64,000 nt of DNA from CAYXZO01 sp964469505 (GCA_964469505.1 CAYXZO010000003.1:17041-81040), one strand, 5' to 3'; shown: positions 42,535-52,429, counted from the stretch's first letter. Made by a program: numbers and translations. Notes: generated by a model not told the origin, from the sequence alone.

Positions 42535-42563
42535 AAATTAGGCCACTAGGGGGCTAAAATCAA
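42535..42563 (-). promoter_or_regulatory. possible promoter upstream of the diguanylate cyclase gene
   Basis: In the 168-base gap 42430-42597, on the minus strand, TTGATT (42558-42563) and TAATTT (42535-42540) are 17 bases apart. No gene is seen in the gap. Pattern evidence only. Confidence 0.3.
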
Positions 42564-42597
42564 ACCACTTTAGAGACTTAGAATTTGTGAATAAAGA

Positions 42598-43098
42598 TTA
42601 CGGAGTTTGATTGACCACCTTCATCGGGGTCTGGGGAGTAATGTTCCTAGGGGTGATAAGTTCCAAAGTATCTACTTCATGGGGGCTAAGTGAATCATGA
42701 ACTAAAGATTGATTAACCTGCAGCGGGGCATTGTGAATCGCATTTTGCCCGATATCAGTGACGGGGACCATCCACTGGGTAAACAGGAAGGCAACTGCCA
42801 GGCCGGCTGCCACAGCGTAGCTGGAAACCTTAAAGAAAGTGGAACGCCACCAAGGGGTAGGAACGGTCTGGGATAAGCGTTCTTTTAAGCGGGATTCAAA
42901 ATCGGGGGATGTTTTTACTCGGGGAAGCTTATGGAGGGCCTGCAATAATGCCTGGAAATCTTTAAAACGGGTACGACAGGCAGGACATTCAGCCAAATGT
43001 TGCGTAACGAAGGTGTTCTGTTCCGCAGACAATGTTTGTTCCAGTAAACCGGAGAAAAGATCTTGAGCTCGAAGGCAGGCAGCTTCTTCCATATCCAT
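42598..43098 (-). CDS. anti-sigma factor with zinc-finger (zf-HC2) domain
   Basis: A 166-residue protein with the H-x3-C-x2-C zinc anti-sigma motif HLAECPACR near residue 35, one membrane helix (about 90-110, SYAVAAGLAVAFLFTQWMV) and a short periplasmic tail. Such ZAS-domain proteins hold ECF sigma factors at the membrane. It lies 39 bases after the sigma gene, so the two are a cognate pair by position. The ATG at 43098 was preferred to a GTG one codon earlier. Confidence 0.88.
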   Translation of the reverse strand: MDMEEAACLRAQDLFSGLLEQTLSAEQNTFVTQHLAECPACRTRFKDFQALLQALHKLPRVKTSPDFESRLKERLSQTVPTPWWRSTFFKVSSYAVAAGLAVAFLFTQWMVPVTDIGQNAIHNAPLQVNQSLVHDSLSPHEVDTLELITPRNITPQTPMKVVNQTP

Positions 43099-43137
43099 CA
43101 CCCCTTTTGTTTGCGCTTCCCTTAGCTTTGTTTCCTG

Positions 43138-43716
43138 TCAGTACTCCTTGAGATGTCTCAATTTGCTCTGCAGCTTCAAACGCGCCCGGTTCACCCGGGA
43201 TTTGACCGTCCCCATGGGGATGTCGAGTATTTTACTAATATCCTCATAAGAAAGTTCCTGAATATCTCGTAAAAGAATGATGGTTTTAAATGGTTCCGGT
43301 AAGCCGTGGATGGCTTTTTCGATTTCGGCCAAAGAATAACTGCTCATTGTCTTGTCCAGGGGACCGGCGTCGGTATCTGCTGGGTCATACTCACGATCTT
43401 CCTGGGCTAGTTGCGACATGGTAACCGTTTTACGTCGTTTACGCTTCCTGAGTTCCGAACGAGCCAAATTCCCCGCAATGGTATAGATCCACGTGGAGAA
43501 TTTCGCAATTTCCTGATAAGCATGTCGATTTTTATAAACCCGCAGAAAGGTTTCTTGAACCAAATCTTCCGCTTCTTCGTAATCTCCCAGAAAACGAAAA
43601 ACGAAATTCATCAGCCGATCTTTATAGCGCCCCACCAGGGCTAAAAATGCTTCTTCTTCCCCTTGTTGAAACAGGGCAATGAGCTGCTCATCGGTTAGAT
43701 CAGGACTTAACGGCAA
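43138..43716 (-). CDS. ECF-type RNA polymerase sigma factor
   Basis: A 192-residue sigma-70-family protein with region 2 (ALVGRYKDRLMNFVFRFLGD, EAEDLVQETFLRVYKN, FSTWIYTIAGNLARSELRK) and region 4 (LPEPFKTIILLRDIQELSYE, GTVKSRVNRARLKLQ); regions 1 and 3 are absent, as in ECF (RpoE-like) factors. TTG start. It precedes its likely anti-sigma factor and follows holA by 1 base. Target promoters cannot be inferred. Confidence 0.95.
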   Translation of the reverse strand: MPLSPDLTDEQLIALFQQGEEEAFLALVGRYKDRLMNFVFRFLGDYEEAEDLVQETFLRVYKNRHAYQEIAKFSTWIYTIAGNLARSELRKRKRRKTVTMSQLAQEDREYDPADTDAGPLDKTMSSYSLAEIEKAIHGLPEPFKTIILLRDIQELSYEDISKILDIPMGTVKSRVNRARLKLQSKLRHLKEY

Positions 43717-43717
43717 A

Positions 43718-44716
43718 CTAAACCCTCATCCATTGCGTTACCCATGGCAAAAAATTATCCAGAATCTCTTCATTACCCAATCGCAAGCGACGATCGAGAT
43801 CAGCCAGCTGTACCAACGCTCCCTTAAGTTCATTCAGGGAATAACGGCTCGCGGCTGCGCGTTGACGTTGAGACAAGCGTCCTTCCGGCGGCAACCCCAA
43901 CTTGATTGCCATAAGACTCATGATTTCATGATACAGACGCACTATCAAGTATGTCATACCTGTTTTACCACCAGCCACAAGAGAGACCAAAGCTTTTAGA
44001 AATTCTTTGGGCTGACGGGCCTCAAAGGCTTGCAATAGCGTTTCTAGACTCGCGATCCCATTCATCCCTGCAGTGCGCTGGACTTCAGGCAGACCGATGC
44101 GGCTTACTTGCGGCTCCAAGGCGAGAGCGATTTTCTCCAGTTCTTGATCTATTACCGCCAAGTCTCCATCGAATATTTCCTGCAATGCTTGAGCGGCAGC
44201 TGGCTCCAACTGTTTATCTCTCCATGCAGCCATGCGGTAAATAATACGTTGAACTTCGTTAGGCCAGGGTTTGCGCACAGGCACTTCAGTACATAGTTTC
44301 CTCAGCGCTTCCAGCCACTTGGGGAAAGGTGGCTCCCTATCAGTGGAAAGAATCAGATACGTATCGGGAGCAGGATTTTCCAGCCACTGGGTCAACTGCC
44401 TAAGGGTGCGGGAGTTAGCCAACTGCCGGCTCCAGTTCTCTAACCCCCGGACGATCACCAACCGGGCCTGGCTGAACAACCCCCCGACATTCAGTAGATT
44501 CATTAGAGTCGTTAAACTATCGGGATCGTCGGCCCATACTATCTCTGTCTCGCCCGCTTCCTTAAAACGGTTCTGGAAACTTTCCCGGAATTGTTCCAGA
44601 AACTTTTTCCGTAGCAAAAACTCGGGGCCGTATAACAAGACGGCCTGAGGCAGGCGCCCTTCTTTAACTGAGCTGAAGACTTTGCTGTAGGTAGTGAAAT
44701 AAGATTCCATCGCCAT
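43718..44716 (-). CDS. holA: DNA polymerase III delta subunit (HolA)
   Basis: HolA is the clamp-loader wrench that opens the sliding clamp. The 332-residue protein has the N-terminal VLLYGPEFLLRKKFLEQF stretch (degenerate AAA+ ATPase), LVIVRGLENWSR and a C-terminal helical domain with LYHEIMSLMAIKLGLPP. The long upstream extension of the frame (to 44830) lies within uppP; the ATG at 44716, 9 bases after the uppP stop, gives the usual length. Confidence 0.87.
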   Translation of the reverse strand: MAMESYFTTYSKVFSSVKEGRLPQAVLLYGPEFLLRKKFLEQFRESFQNRFKEAGETEIVWADDPDSLTTLMNLLNVGGLFSQARLVIVRGLENWSRQLANSRTLRQLTQWLENPAPDTYLILSTDREPPFPKWLEALRKLCTEVPVRKPWPNEVQRIIYRMAAWRDKQLEPAAAQALQEIFDGDLAVIDQELEKIALALEPQVSRIGLPEVQRTAGMNGIASLETLLQAFEARQPKEFLKALVSLVAGGKTGMTYLIVRLYHEIMSLMAIKLGLPPEGRLSQRQRAAASRYSLNELKGALVQLADLDRRLRLGNEEILDNFLPWVTQWMRV

Positions 44717-44724
44717 TGATCTGC

Positions 44725-45558
44725 TCAGTAAAAAATAAGGAATGCCAGGCCGATAAAGGCACAGTAAAAGCCGAAACGGTAAAAATGCCGTCCCATCAAA
44801 GTCCTGAGCAGGAACCGCAAAGCTACCCATCCGGAAAAGAAGGAAAAAATCAGCCCTACCAGCAATAGCCCGATCTCAGTTGCTCCCAAATTCATTTGCC
44901 CTAAATCGAAAAAGGCTAATACTGCTGCCCCTAAAATCAGCGGTAAAGCCATCAGGAAAGAAAATCGGGCTGCCTCCTGGCGGTTAATCCCTAGATTCAA
45001 AGCCGTGGCAATGGTAATACCTGAGCGAGAGATGCCGGGACTCAGCGCTAGAATTTGCGCCAAACCAATTATCAAGGCTTCCTTCATGCCCAGGCGTTTG
45101 CCATCGGCAGAACTCAAAAGGGTCGAAAACAGAATGACTGCTGTGAATAGTTCAGCCCCGGCCACAATTCTGACCCGATTGAACAACCCCTCTACGGAAG
45201 ATTCAAAAAAAGCTCCCACCAGAGCTGCCGGTATCATACCCACTAATAATAGCCCGAAATAGTTGATCTGTCTTCTCTCCTCAGCCGGCTGATCACGGCG
45301 GCGAAGCCAATTAAATAATACGGTCAACAATTCTTGCAGATCCTTACGGAATACTATCGCCACGGCTAAAAAGGTCCCCACGTGAACGGTGATATCAAAA
45401 GCCAAGCTCATCAGGAGCGGGTCAGAGAGGGCGTCTCCTGGGACGGCAAATCGATTCCATAGGGCCTTGGCAAACACCAAGTGACCGGAACTGGAAACCG
45501 GTAGAAATTCCGTCAAGCCCTGCAACACTGCTAAAAAAGTGGCTTCAAGAAAACGCAT
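44725..45558 (-). CDS. uppP: undecaprenyl-diphosphatase
   Basis: UppP (BacA) recycles undecaprenyl pyrophosphate to the monophosphate carrier for cell wall and surface glycans. The 277-residue membrane protein has the family motifs LTEFLPVSSSGHLVFAK and LSPGISRSGITIATALNLG, and about eight helices. It shares this lipid carrier with the glycan cluster at 24-37 kb. It overlaps the downstream-facing end of the laccase-domain gene by 14 bases. Confidence 0.95.
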   Translation of the reverse strand: MRFLEATFLAVLQGLTEFLPVSSSGHLVFAKALWNRFAVPGDALSDPLLMSLAFDITVHVGTFLAVAIVFRKDLQELLTVLFNWLRRRDQPAEERRQINYFGLLLVGMIPAALVGAFFESSVEGLFNRVRIVAGAELFTAVILFSTLLSSADGKRLGMKEALIIGLAQILALSPGISRSGITIATALNLGINRQEAARFSFLMALPLILGAAVLAFFDLGQMNLGATEIGLLLVGLIFSFFSGWVALRFLLRTLMGRHFYRFGFYCAFIGLAFLIFY

Positions 45559-46318
45559 TCCGTACTCCTATTAGTGACCACATCCGACCGGTTTTCTCCC
45601 CATCGCGTCGGTGGGAAAAGAAACGCTCAGCATCCTCAAAAGTGCAATATGGTAAAATTTCAACATTTTCGGGCTTCAACCCGAATTCCAGAGCCTGATC
45701 CCTGACTGCTAGAGGATTGTCAAAAAACAGCCGGCCCCCACGTGTGATGAGCCACTTCTCAGAGAAGTAAGTACGGAATTCCGGGCCCACTTCGTAATGG
45801 CGTCCACAAATCCCCGGGCCAACACACAGTGAGATTTCAGCGGGTGAGAATTCTCTTACCATACACATTGTCTCTAAAAGACGTTTGACAATCCCAGCCA
45901 GGGTACCTCGCCAGCCGGCATGAGCCGCACCAATGACTTTACCATTCGGACCCCAAGCCATAACAGGTAAACAATCAGCGGTACTGATGGTGAGGAAAAG
46001 ATTTTCTTTTACGGTGACAAATCCATCAGTTTCCGGGTAAACTCCCGCTCTCTCCACAACCCTTATTGTGGCGCTATGAATCTGTCCTCCTTGTACAATA
46101 GCGTAATCCTTCACTCCCAACGCTTGCAACCAAACACGTCGGTTCTGTCGCACGCGTTCGGGGGAATCGCCGGTAGAAGGAGAAAAATTTAAAGAATCGT
46201 AGGGACTAGGGCTCACTCCCCCTTTTCGGGTAGCAAAAGCCACCACTAATCTTCCGGGTGGATCAAGACGCTGAGGCGTGAGAATCTCTACTTCAGCCGG
46301 GATGGTTATTCCTCTCAA
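45545..46318 (-). CDS. YfiH/LACC1-type multicopper-like purine nucleoside enzyme
   Basis: A 257-residue protein of the DUF152 family (YfiH, YlmD, LACC1), once called polyphenol oxidase. Conserved metal and active-site motifs are STADCLPVMAWGP and AAHAGWRGTLAGIV, and VGPGICGRHYEVGPEF with further ligands. Family members cleave purine nucleosides (adenosine deaminase/phosphorylase activity); in E. coli YfiH affects peptidoglycan. TTG start with a TTGA overlap with the upstream gene. Confidence 0.9.
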   Translation of the reverse strand: MRGITIPAEVEILTPQRLDPPGRLVVAFATRKGGVSPSPYDSLNFSPSTGDSPERVRQNRRVWLQALGVKDYAIVQGGQIHSATIRVVERAGVYPETDGFVTVKENLFLTISTADCLPVMAWGPNGKVIGAAHAGWRGTLAGIVKRLLETMCMVREFSPAEISLCVGPGICGRHYEVGPEFRTYFSEKWLITRGGRLFFDNPLAVRDQALEFGLKPENVEILPYCTFEDAERFFSHRRDGEKTGRMWSLIGVRNAFS

Positions 46319-48171
46319 GGAGCTCTGAAAACCCGAACTTCATGGAAACCGGTGGGATCGTAGATGGCGGCAGGGATCAATTTCTTGCGGAAAAACTCAA
46401 GTAAAAACACCGATGCATTTTCGCGGCCGTTTGCCCCGCCCCAATAGACCCGATGGGTAAGCCCCCGATATTCGGGCATGGTTTGTAGTACTTGACGCCA
46501 GGTGTTGGTCCCGTTGGACAAATAGGGGGCATTTTGCAACAGCATTGACATGACGTCATAACCTAGAAAAGCATAACGGTCCGGCAGGACTCCAAAAAAA
46601 TTGTAATAGTTCTTAACCGTGCTATCCGTGGAGGTATCGGGTAGAACCAATTTTTCTCCGGCGGCTATGGCCAGATGGGGTAAATAACGATAATGTCGCC
46701 TTAATGCTTTCTCCTCGGACCATCCCCCGATACCCAATAGATAGGCCCTGAAATTATAGTGGGCAAATTGGGAGGCAATGAAAGGAACATCCCCCTGATG
46801 TAAAGGAAAGAAAAAAGCGTCGATGTTGCCTAACGGGACTTTCAGCGAATCAGAATAGCTGGGCTTGTCATCTTTTAGAATGGGTTTCAGTAGTTGCTGG
46901 TAGTATTCTGGCGGGTTGATCGTATCTGTACTCATTTGTTCAAACAACCGCTCGAACTCAAGCATCCGCAATTTACGGAAGTGGGTAGATAAATCCGTAG
47001 GTTGTCCGGCATACCAGCCCTGGTACAGTAAATGACCGCCCAGAAAATCGACCCGACGGGCAAAAGCATCTGCACACTGTCGACCAAAATCGTCTGAGGG
47101 TGATATTACAGCAAAAGTTTTCAGGCCTAAGATTTTGACCGCATATTCCGCCAGGGCCTGAGCCAACAACCGCCGGTTGGGCTGGAATTGATAGATTTCA
47201 ACAGCGGCTCGAGTGAGCTCATCTTCCGTAGCCGTGGGAGTAAACAGGAGTTTATTGGAGTCATACAACACCGCTGCAGCGGCTCGCACGTTGGAACTCA
47301 CCAATGGGCCGATAATCACCGATACATCCTGGCGGACCTTGAACTCCCGGGCAATATCAATGGTATTGGCAAGAAGAGCTGCATTGTCCCGCACCAACAA
47401 TTCCACTGCCAGCTCCGTAGTGTCCATGAACTGCATAGCGGCTAAACGGAGCCCATTCAACAAGGTATTTCCCACTTCCCCATAAGTGCCACTGAGGGGT
47501 AGGATTACCCCAACTCTGAGGGTATCCAAACCATTCTCCAGGAGCCGTCGATCCAGATCGATGGCCGCATCAATCAAGTCAGGAGATTGAAGCAATGGCC
47601 TTAACTGGAATAAAAGATTGAACGCGCGGGCCTGTTGATGCTCCATCAGATATCTTTCAGCCACCAGAAGAGTCACTAATTGCCCGGCCGGAGACACATC
47701 TTTAAGCACCAATTCCGGCAGTCGCTCAGAGGGTACTAGCCCGTGTACATACTCAGCTGCCAACTGCCGGGCCCGATTGCGCACTTTACGACTCTCACTG
47801 GTGGTGGCAGCTTGAGCAAATTCCCAGGCGGCCTGGGCATAGGCACCCTGCTCACCGTAAATTTGTCCTAACAGAAAATGAATATCATCCTGGTAGCTAC
47901 TTTGAGGGAAATCGCGTTGGAACAGCCGCGCTTCCCACAGGGCGCCCTGATAATCCCGTAAGCGGAACAGACAGCGAGCCTTCATGTAGCGGCTGGCGGT
48001 CAAGCGGGGATTCAAATCGAAACTCTGGGTAGAAAGCTCGGAAAAAACGCGTAGAGCTTCCCAATAGGCACCGGTGTTGTACAAGGCTAATCCGTCTTCG
48101 AAAGTACCTGTTCCTCGCTGGCCCAGCAGCGTAAATGTGAGGGCCAGGTTCAGCAGGACTACACGCCTCAT
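46315..48171 (-). CDS. exported TPR plus periplasmic-binding-fold protein
   Basis: A 618-residue exported protein (signal MRRVVLLNLALTFTLLGQ). The N-terminal ~190 residues are TPR-like (FEDGLALYNTGAYWEALRVF, DYQGALWEARLFQRDFPQ). The rest is a type-1 periplasmic-binding fold of the Leu/Ile/Val family: RVGVILPLSGTYGEVGNTLL, VSVIIGPLVSSNVRAAAAVL and KTFAVISPSDDFGRQCADAF. The combination resembles the architecture of LpoA, the activator of penicillin-binding protein 1A, more than a transport protein, and no ABC permease is nearby. The ATG at 48171 overlaps the glmS stop by 4 bases. Confidence 0.78.
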   Translation of the reverse strand: MRRVVLLNLALTFTLLGQRGTGTFEDGLALYNTGAYWEALRVFSELSTQSFDLNPRLTASRYMKARCLFRLRDYQGALWEARLFQRDFPQSSYQDDIHFLLGQIYGEQGAYAQAAWEFAQAATTSESRKVRNRARQLAAEYVHGLVPSERLPELVLKDVSPAGQLVTLLVAERYLMEHQQARAFNLLFQLRPLLQSPDLIDAAIDLDRRLLENGLDTLRVGVILPLSGTYGEVGNTLLNGLRLAAMQFMDTTELAVELLVRDNAALLANTIDIAREFKVRQDVSVIIGPLVSSNVRAAAAVLYDSNKLLFTPTATEDELTRAAVEIYQFQPNRRLLAQALAEYAVKILGLKTFAVISPSDDFGRQCADAFARRVDFLGGHLLYQGWYAGQPTDLSTHFRKLRMLEFERLFEQMSTDTINPPEYYQQLLKPILKDDKPSYSDSLKVPLGNIDAFFFPLHQGDVPFIASQFAHYNFRAYLLGIGGWSEEKALRRHYRYLPHLAIAAGEKLVLPDTSTDSTVKNYYNFFGVLPDRYAFLGYDVMSMLLQNAPYLSNGTNTWRQVLQTMPEYRGLTHRVYWGGANGRENASVFLLEFFRKKLIPAAIYDPTGFHEVRVFRAP

Positions 48172-49994
48172 TCCACTGTTACGCTCTTTGCCAGATTGCG
48201 AGGTTGGTCCACGTTGCAACCCCGTTCCACCGCGATGTAATATGCCAGCAATTGAAGAGGTATAACGTTAATCACCGGAGCAGCAAACATCATAGCAGCT
48301 GGGACATAGATAACGTGATCCGCCAGGTCTGTTATCTGTTTGTCTCCTTCGGTGGCCAGCGCTATCACCTTACCGCCGCGGGCCTTCACCTCCTGGATAT
48401 TGCTCAAGATCTTCTCATAGGTTTTATCCTGGGGTGCGATGAATACTACCGGCATGGAGTCATCTATAAGAGCAATGGGACCATGTTTCATCTCTGCCGC
48501 GGGGTAACCCTCAGCATGGATATAAGAAATCTCTTTCAATTTCAGGGCGCCTTCCAAAGCAACGGGAAAATTCACACCCCGTCCCAGGTATAGAAAATTG
48601 GCCGCCTGGGCGTAATGATGGGCGATCTCCTGGATCTTGTCAGCTTTTTGGAGTACCTGTTCCACCTGCTCGGGCAGTTTTTTTAAGGCATCTACAATCT
48701 CCCGGCCTTTTGCTTCTGGCAACCCCATCAAACGGGCCAGTTTGAGGTTCAACAAAGCCAATACAGTCACCTGAGAAGTGAAACTCTTAGTTGAGGCTAC
48801 TCCAATTTCGGGACCGGCGTGAATATATACTCCAGCGGTAGTGGCACGGGCGATGCTGCTACCGACCACATTCACGATTCCCAGGGTAGTGGCGCCCAAG
48901 GCATTGGCTTCTTCCACGGCAGCCAAAGTATCTGCGGTTTCGCCGGATTGACTGATGGCGAAAACCACGGAGCGCCGGTCCACCAAAGGCTCCCGATAGC
49001 GGAATTCAGAAGCGTATTCGACTTCAGCCGGCAGGTGAGCGAATTGTTCCATGAGAATTTCACCAATCAGCGCGGCATGCCAGGAAGTTCCACAAGCAGT
49101 GAAATAGCGTTGATCAGCATGTAGGATAGCACCGATGTGATCATTTATACCGCCCAGGTGGGCGCTGCCTTCTTCCACCTGGAGTCGTCCCCGCATAGCA
49201 TCGTGCACGGTCTGGGGCTGCTCAAAGATCTCTTTGAGCATGAAATGGTCATACCCCCCTTTTTCGACGGTAGCAATATCAAAATCAATAAAGTGTACCT
49301 TTTTATCCAGACGTTCATTTTCAGCGGAGATGGTTTGGACCCCTTCGGGGGTGAGAATTCCAATTTCACGACTGTCAAGATAAATCACTTCTTTGGTATG
49401 ATGGATCAGAGCGGCCACATCACTGGCTACGAAATATTCATCTTTTCCCAAACCAATCACCAACGGCGCACTTTTACGAGCGCACACAATCTTGTCCGGC
49501 TCGTGTTTGGAAATAACGGCGATTCCATAGGCTCCGATAACTTTCTGAAGGGCGAGACGTACAGCATCCTCCAACTTCCCGTCGTAAAAGCTGGAGATGA
49601 GAGCAGCCAGTACCTCAGTATCGGTTTGGCTTCGAAACTGGTAGCCTCGTTCCTCGAACTGTTTCCGGAGGATCTTATGATTTTCAATGATTCCGTTATG
49701 CACCACTGCAATATCACCCGCTGAACTAAGATGAGGATGGGCGTTGGTGGCATCGGGAGCCCCATGGGTCGCCCACCGAGTGTGGCCGATGGCCATGGTG
49801 GTGTCCAGGCGTTCTTGAGCCAGTAATGCCAGCAGTTGATCCACCTTACCGGCGATTTTTTTTACCCATAGCTGATCATCGTGGGGTGCAGCTACGCCGC
49901 AAGAGTCATACCCCCGATATTCCAAGCGTTTCAAGCCTTCCACTACAATGGGAAGTGCGTTACGATTGCCTACGTAGCCAACGATACCGCACAT
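48168..49994 (-). CDS. glmS: glutamine-fructose-6-phosphate aminotransferase
   Basis: GlmS makes glucosamine-6-phosphate, the entry to peptidoglycan and LPS amino sugars. The 608-residue protein starts MCGIVGYVGNR with the catalytic N-terminal Cys of the Ntn glutaminase domain (about 1-240). It has two SIS domains (TACGTSWHAALIGE, ISQSGETADTLAAV, ASTKSFTSQV) and ends with the conserved DQPRNLAKSVTVE. No glmS ribozyme or leader is evident in the 81-base gap before it. Confidence 0.98.
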   Translation of the reverse strand: MCGIVGYVGNRNALPIVVEGLKRLEYRGYDSCGVAAPHDDQLWVKKIAGKVDQLLALLAQERLDTTMAIGHTRWATHGAPDATNAHPHLSSAGDIAVVHNGIIENHKILRKQFEERGYQFRSQTDTEVLAALISSFYDGKLEDAVRLALQKVIGAYGIAVISKHEPDKIVCARKSAPLVIGLGKDEYFVASDVAALIHHTKEVIYLDSREIGILTPEGVQTISAENERLDKKVHFIDFDIATVEKGGYDHFMLKEIFEQPQTVHDAMRGRLQVEEGSAHLGGINDHIGAILHADQRYFTACGTSWHAALIGEILMEQFAHLPAEVEYASEFRYREPLVDRRSVVFAISQSGETADTLAAVEEANALGATTLGIVNVVGSSIARATTAGVYIHAGPEIGVASTKSFTSQVTVLALLNLKLARLMGLPEAKGREIVDALKKLPEQVEQVLQKADKIQEIAHHYAQAANFLYLGRGVNFPVALEGALKLKEISYIHAEGYPAAEMKHGPIALIDDSMPVVFIAPQDKTYEKILSNIQEVKARGGKVIALATEGDKQITDLADHVIYVPAAMMFAAPVINVIPLQLLAYYIAVERGCNVDQPRNLAKSVTVE

Positions 49995-50075
49995 ATTACC
50001 ATTCCTCCATTAGCGCCCCCCTGGGGCGGGGTAGAAATTAGGATTTAGCGCCGTTTTTCCTTGGAATTCTTTTCT

Positions 50076-51617
50076 TTACTCCCACTCAATAGTGCCCGGT
50101 GGCTTGCTGGTAATATCGTAAACCACCCGGTTCACTCCAGTAACCTGATTGACAATTTGTCGGGACACATCGGCCAAGAAATCGGCGGACAAACGAGCCC
50201 AATCGGCCGTCATTCCATCCCGGCTGGTGACGGCCCGCAGAGCAATTACATTCTCGTAAGTTCGCTGGTCCCCCATAACTCCCACAGTTTGCAAGGGTAA
50301 TAATACAGCGAAGGCTTGCCATACTTTTTGATAGAGCCCACTCTTTTTTAAGGCTGCGATGAAAATGGCATCGGCCTCTTTGAGAATTTTTAACCGCTCT
50401 CGATTCACAGGTCCCAAACAGCGGACAGCCAGACCCGGTCCTGGGAAAGGGTGTCTTTGCAGGATAACGGGCGGCACTCCCAAAACTTGACCGATTTGCC
50501 GCACTTCATCTTTGAACAGCAAACGAAAAGGTTCCAGCAATTGGAGCCCCATCTTTTCCGGCAAGCCCCCCACGTTATGATGGGTTTTGATGGTTCGAGC
50601 AGTGCCGCGGGTACCACCACTTTCAATCACGTCGGGGTATAAAGTTCCCTGAGCTAAAAAACGCAGATTAGGAATTCGGCCCGCCTCGGTTTCAAATACT
50701 TCGATGAACAGTTTACCGATAATGCTCCGTTTTTGCTCAGGATCGGTTACCCCCTCCAGGTGTTTCAGAAACAGCTCCTGCCGGTCCAGGAAGGTGATTT
50801 CCAAATCAGATTGGGCGAAACTACGCCGAACTTCGTCTACTTCTTCAGCCCGCAATAGGCCAGTGTCCACGAAAACGGGATGTAGCTGGTTCCCCAGGGC
50901 TTTATGAAGTAGAAAAGCCAGTACCGAGGAATCCACCCCTCCACTTAGGGCCAAAAGTACGTGCGCTGTACCTACCTGTTCGCGGATCGCAGCAACACTT
51001 TCGGCTATGAAATCCTCGGGAGTCCAGTCTCCACGTAACCCGGCAATCCGAAAAAGGAAATTGTCGAAAATCGCTGGCCCCTGGGGCGTGTGGTGTACTT
51101 CTGGGTGAAATTGAACCCCGAAGATAGGTCGCTGCGAATGGCGCATACCGGCCAGGACTCCATCTACAGAGTACGCCATGGCTGTGAAATCCGGTGGTAA
51201 TTGCGCTACATGATCTCCATGACTCATCCAAGCCGTGAATGGAGAAGGCACCCCAAAAAATAAATCCCCCTCTTCCCGGACAGTAATTTCTTGCCGTCCG
51301 TACTCGCGCTGCTTGCCGGCGGCTAATTTTCCCCTGAAATGGTGGGCGATAAGTTGTAATCCATAACAGATCCCCAGAATAGGTAAAGACATTTCCAGGA
51401 TGCCAGGATCGATTCGGGGAGCATTGGGCTTAGTCAGAGAAGCTGGCCCCCCAGAAAGGATCAGGGCCGAGGGGTGATGTCTTTCCAGTTCTTCATAGGT
51501 AATGTTACCCGGTAGTATTTCGCAGAATACGTGGGCTTCTCGCACCCGGCGAGCAATCAGCTGGGTATACTGGGAACCAAAATCCAGAATGCAGACGTTT
51601 TGGTACCGGTGCTCCAC
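50076..51617 (-). CDS. guaA: GMP synthase (glutamine-hydrolysing)
   Basis: GuaA converts XMP to GMP. The 513-residue protein has a glutaminase domain with the nucleophile in GICYGLQLIAHH and the partner HPEVHHT, an ATP-pyrophosphatase P-loop LALSGGVDSSVLAFLL, and the C-terminal dimerisation domain ending in SKPPGTIEWE. The start is GTG at 51617 (GTGGAGCACCGG). It lies 81 bases upstream of glmS. Confidence 0.97.
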   Translation of the reverse strand: MEHRYQNVCILDFGSQYTQLIARRVREAHVFCEILPGNITYEELERHHPSALILSGGPASLTKPNAPRIDPGILEMSLPILGICYGLQLIAHHFRGKLAAGKQREYGRQEITVREEGDLFFGVPSPFTAWMSHGDHVAQLPPDFTAMAYSVDGVLAGMRHSQRPIFGVQFHPEVHHTPQGPAIFDNFLFRIAGLRGDWTPEDFIAESVAAIREQVGTAHVLLALSGGVDSSVLAFLLHKALGNQLHPVFVDTGLLRAEEVDEVRRSFAQSDLEITFLDRQELFLKHLEGVTDPEQKRSIIGKLFIEVFETEAGRIPNLRFLAQGTLYPDVIESGGTRGTARTIKTHHNVGGLPEKMGLQLLEPFRLLFKDEVRQIGQVLGVPPVILQRHPFPGPGLAVRCLGPVNRERLKILKEADAIFIAALKKSGLYQKVWQAFAVLLPLQTVGVMGDQRTYENVIALRAVTSRDGMTADWARLSADFLADVSRQIVNQVTGVNRVVYDITSKPPGTIEWE

Positions 51618-51667
51618 GGGGAAATTATTCCCGGAAAGAATCTGGAATTTTCAAAGGAACCCGTCTT

Positions 51668-52429
51668 TTAAAAAGTCCACTGCTTCAGCTCTGGTAGAAA
51701 GTCTTCGTCCGTCAAAGCATAGCGGATCGGGGTTATGGTAATATAGTTCTGTTTATTGGCTATTTCGTCCAATTCAGGGTCAAGATCACGATAGATTTTC
51801 TCGCCTGAGAGCCAAAAATAGACCCGATTACGAGGATCGAGACGTTTCTCGAAATGTTCTTCATAAACGGCGGTTCCCTGGCGAGTGATTTTAATACCTT
51901 TGATCTCTTCGGCCGGTATACCCGGAACGTTGATGTTTAACAAAGTACCCCGTGGCAGACCCCCTTTAAGTACCTTTCGGGCTACTTTCACCGCAGTTTC
52001 CGCCGCTACTGAAAAATCGCGCCAGCGAAAAGAAGTAACAGATATGGCGATAGAGGGAATACCCAACATTGTTCCTTCATAAGCAGCGGAGACTGTGCCG
52101 GAATAAATAATATCCACTCCCAGATTGGCGCCCTGATTTATTCCTGAAACCACCAATTCAGGTTTAGGGGTAAGTCCCCCGTTGACAGCCAGTTTTACAC
52201 AATCGGCTGGAGTACCGCCGATGCCATAGCCGAAAAAATTCCCTTCGCGAAAGATTTCAGTCAATTTGATGGGATCACTGAGAGTAATGGCGTGCCCCAT
52301 GGCGCTCATTTCGCTGATGGGAGCCACGATGTCCACATCCGCCCAGGAATAGAAGGCGTCGGCCAGAGCTGCCAGGCCAGGGGCGTTTATGCCATCGTCA
52401 TTGGTTAGTAGAACTCGCGGGCGGTTCAT
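51668..52429 (-). CDS. surE: 5'-nucleotidase/survival protein SurE
   Basis: SurE is a metal-dependent nucleotidase. The 253-residue protein has LLTNDDGINAPG (metal-binding DD), SGINQGANLGVDIIYSGTVSAA and TSFRWRDFSVAAETAVKV. The ATG start lies 32 bases inside the accD gene end, which is the deepest overlap in this run. Confidence 0.95.
   Translation of the reverse strand: MNRPRVLLTNDDGINAPGLAALADAFYSWADVDIVAPISEMSAMGHAITLSDPIKLTEIFREGNFFGYGIGGTPADCVKLAVNGGLTPKPELVVSGINQGANLGVDIIYSGTVSAAYEGTMLGIPSIAISVTSFRWRDFSVAAETAVKVARKVLKGGLPRGTLLNINVPGIPAEEIKGIKITRQGTAVYEEHFEKRLDPRNRVYFWLSGEKIYRDLDPELDEIANKQNYITITPIRYALTDEDFLPELKQWTF

Noticed and set aside
49137..49724. 195-residue plus-strand frame
   Set aside because: Antisense to glmS; no signal of an independent gene.
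49995..50075. glmS ribozyme or riboswitch upstream of glmS
   Set aside because: The gap is only 81 bases and shows none of the conserved ribozyme core.
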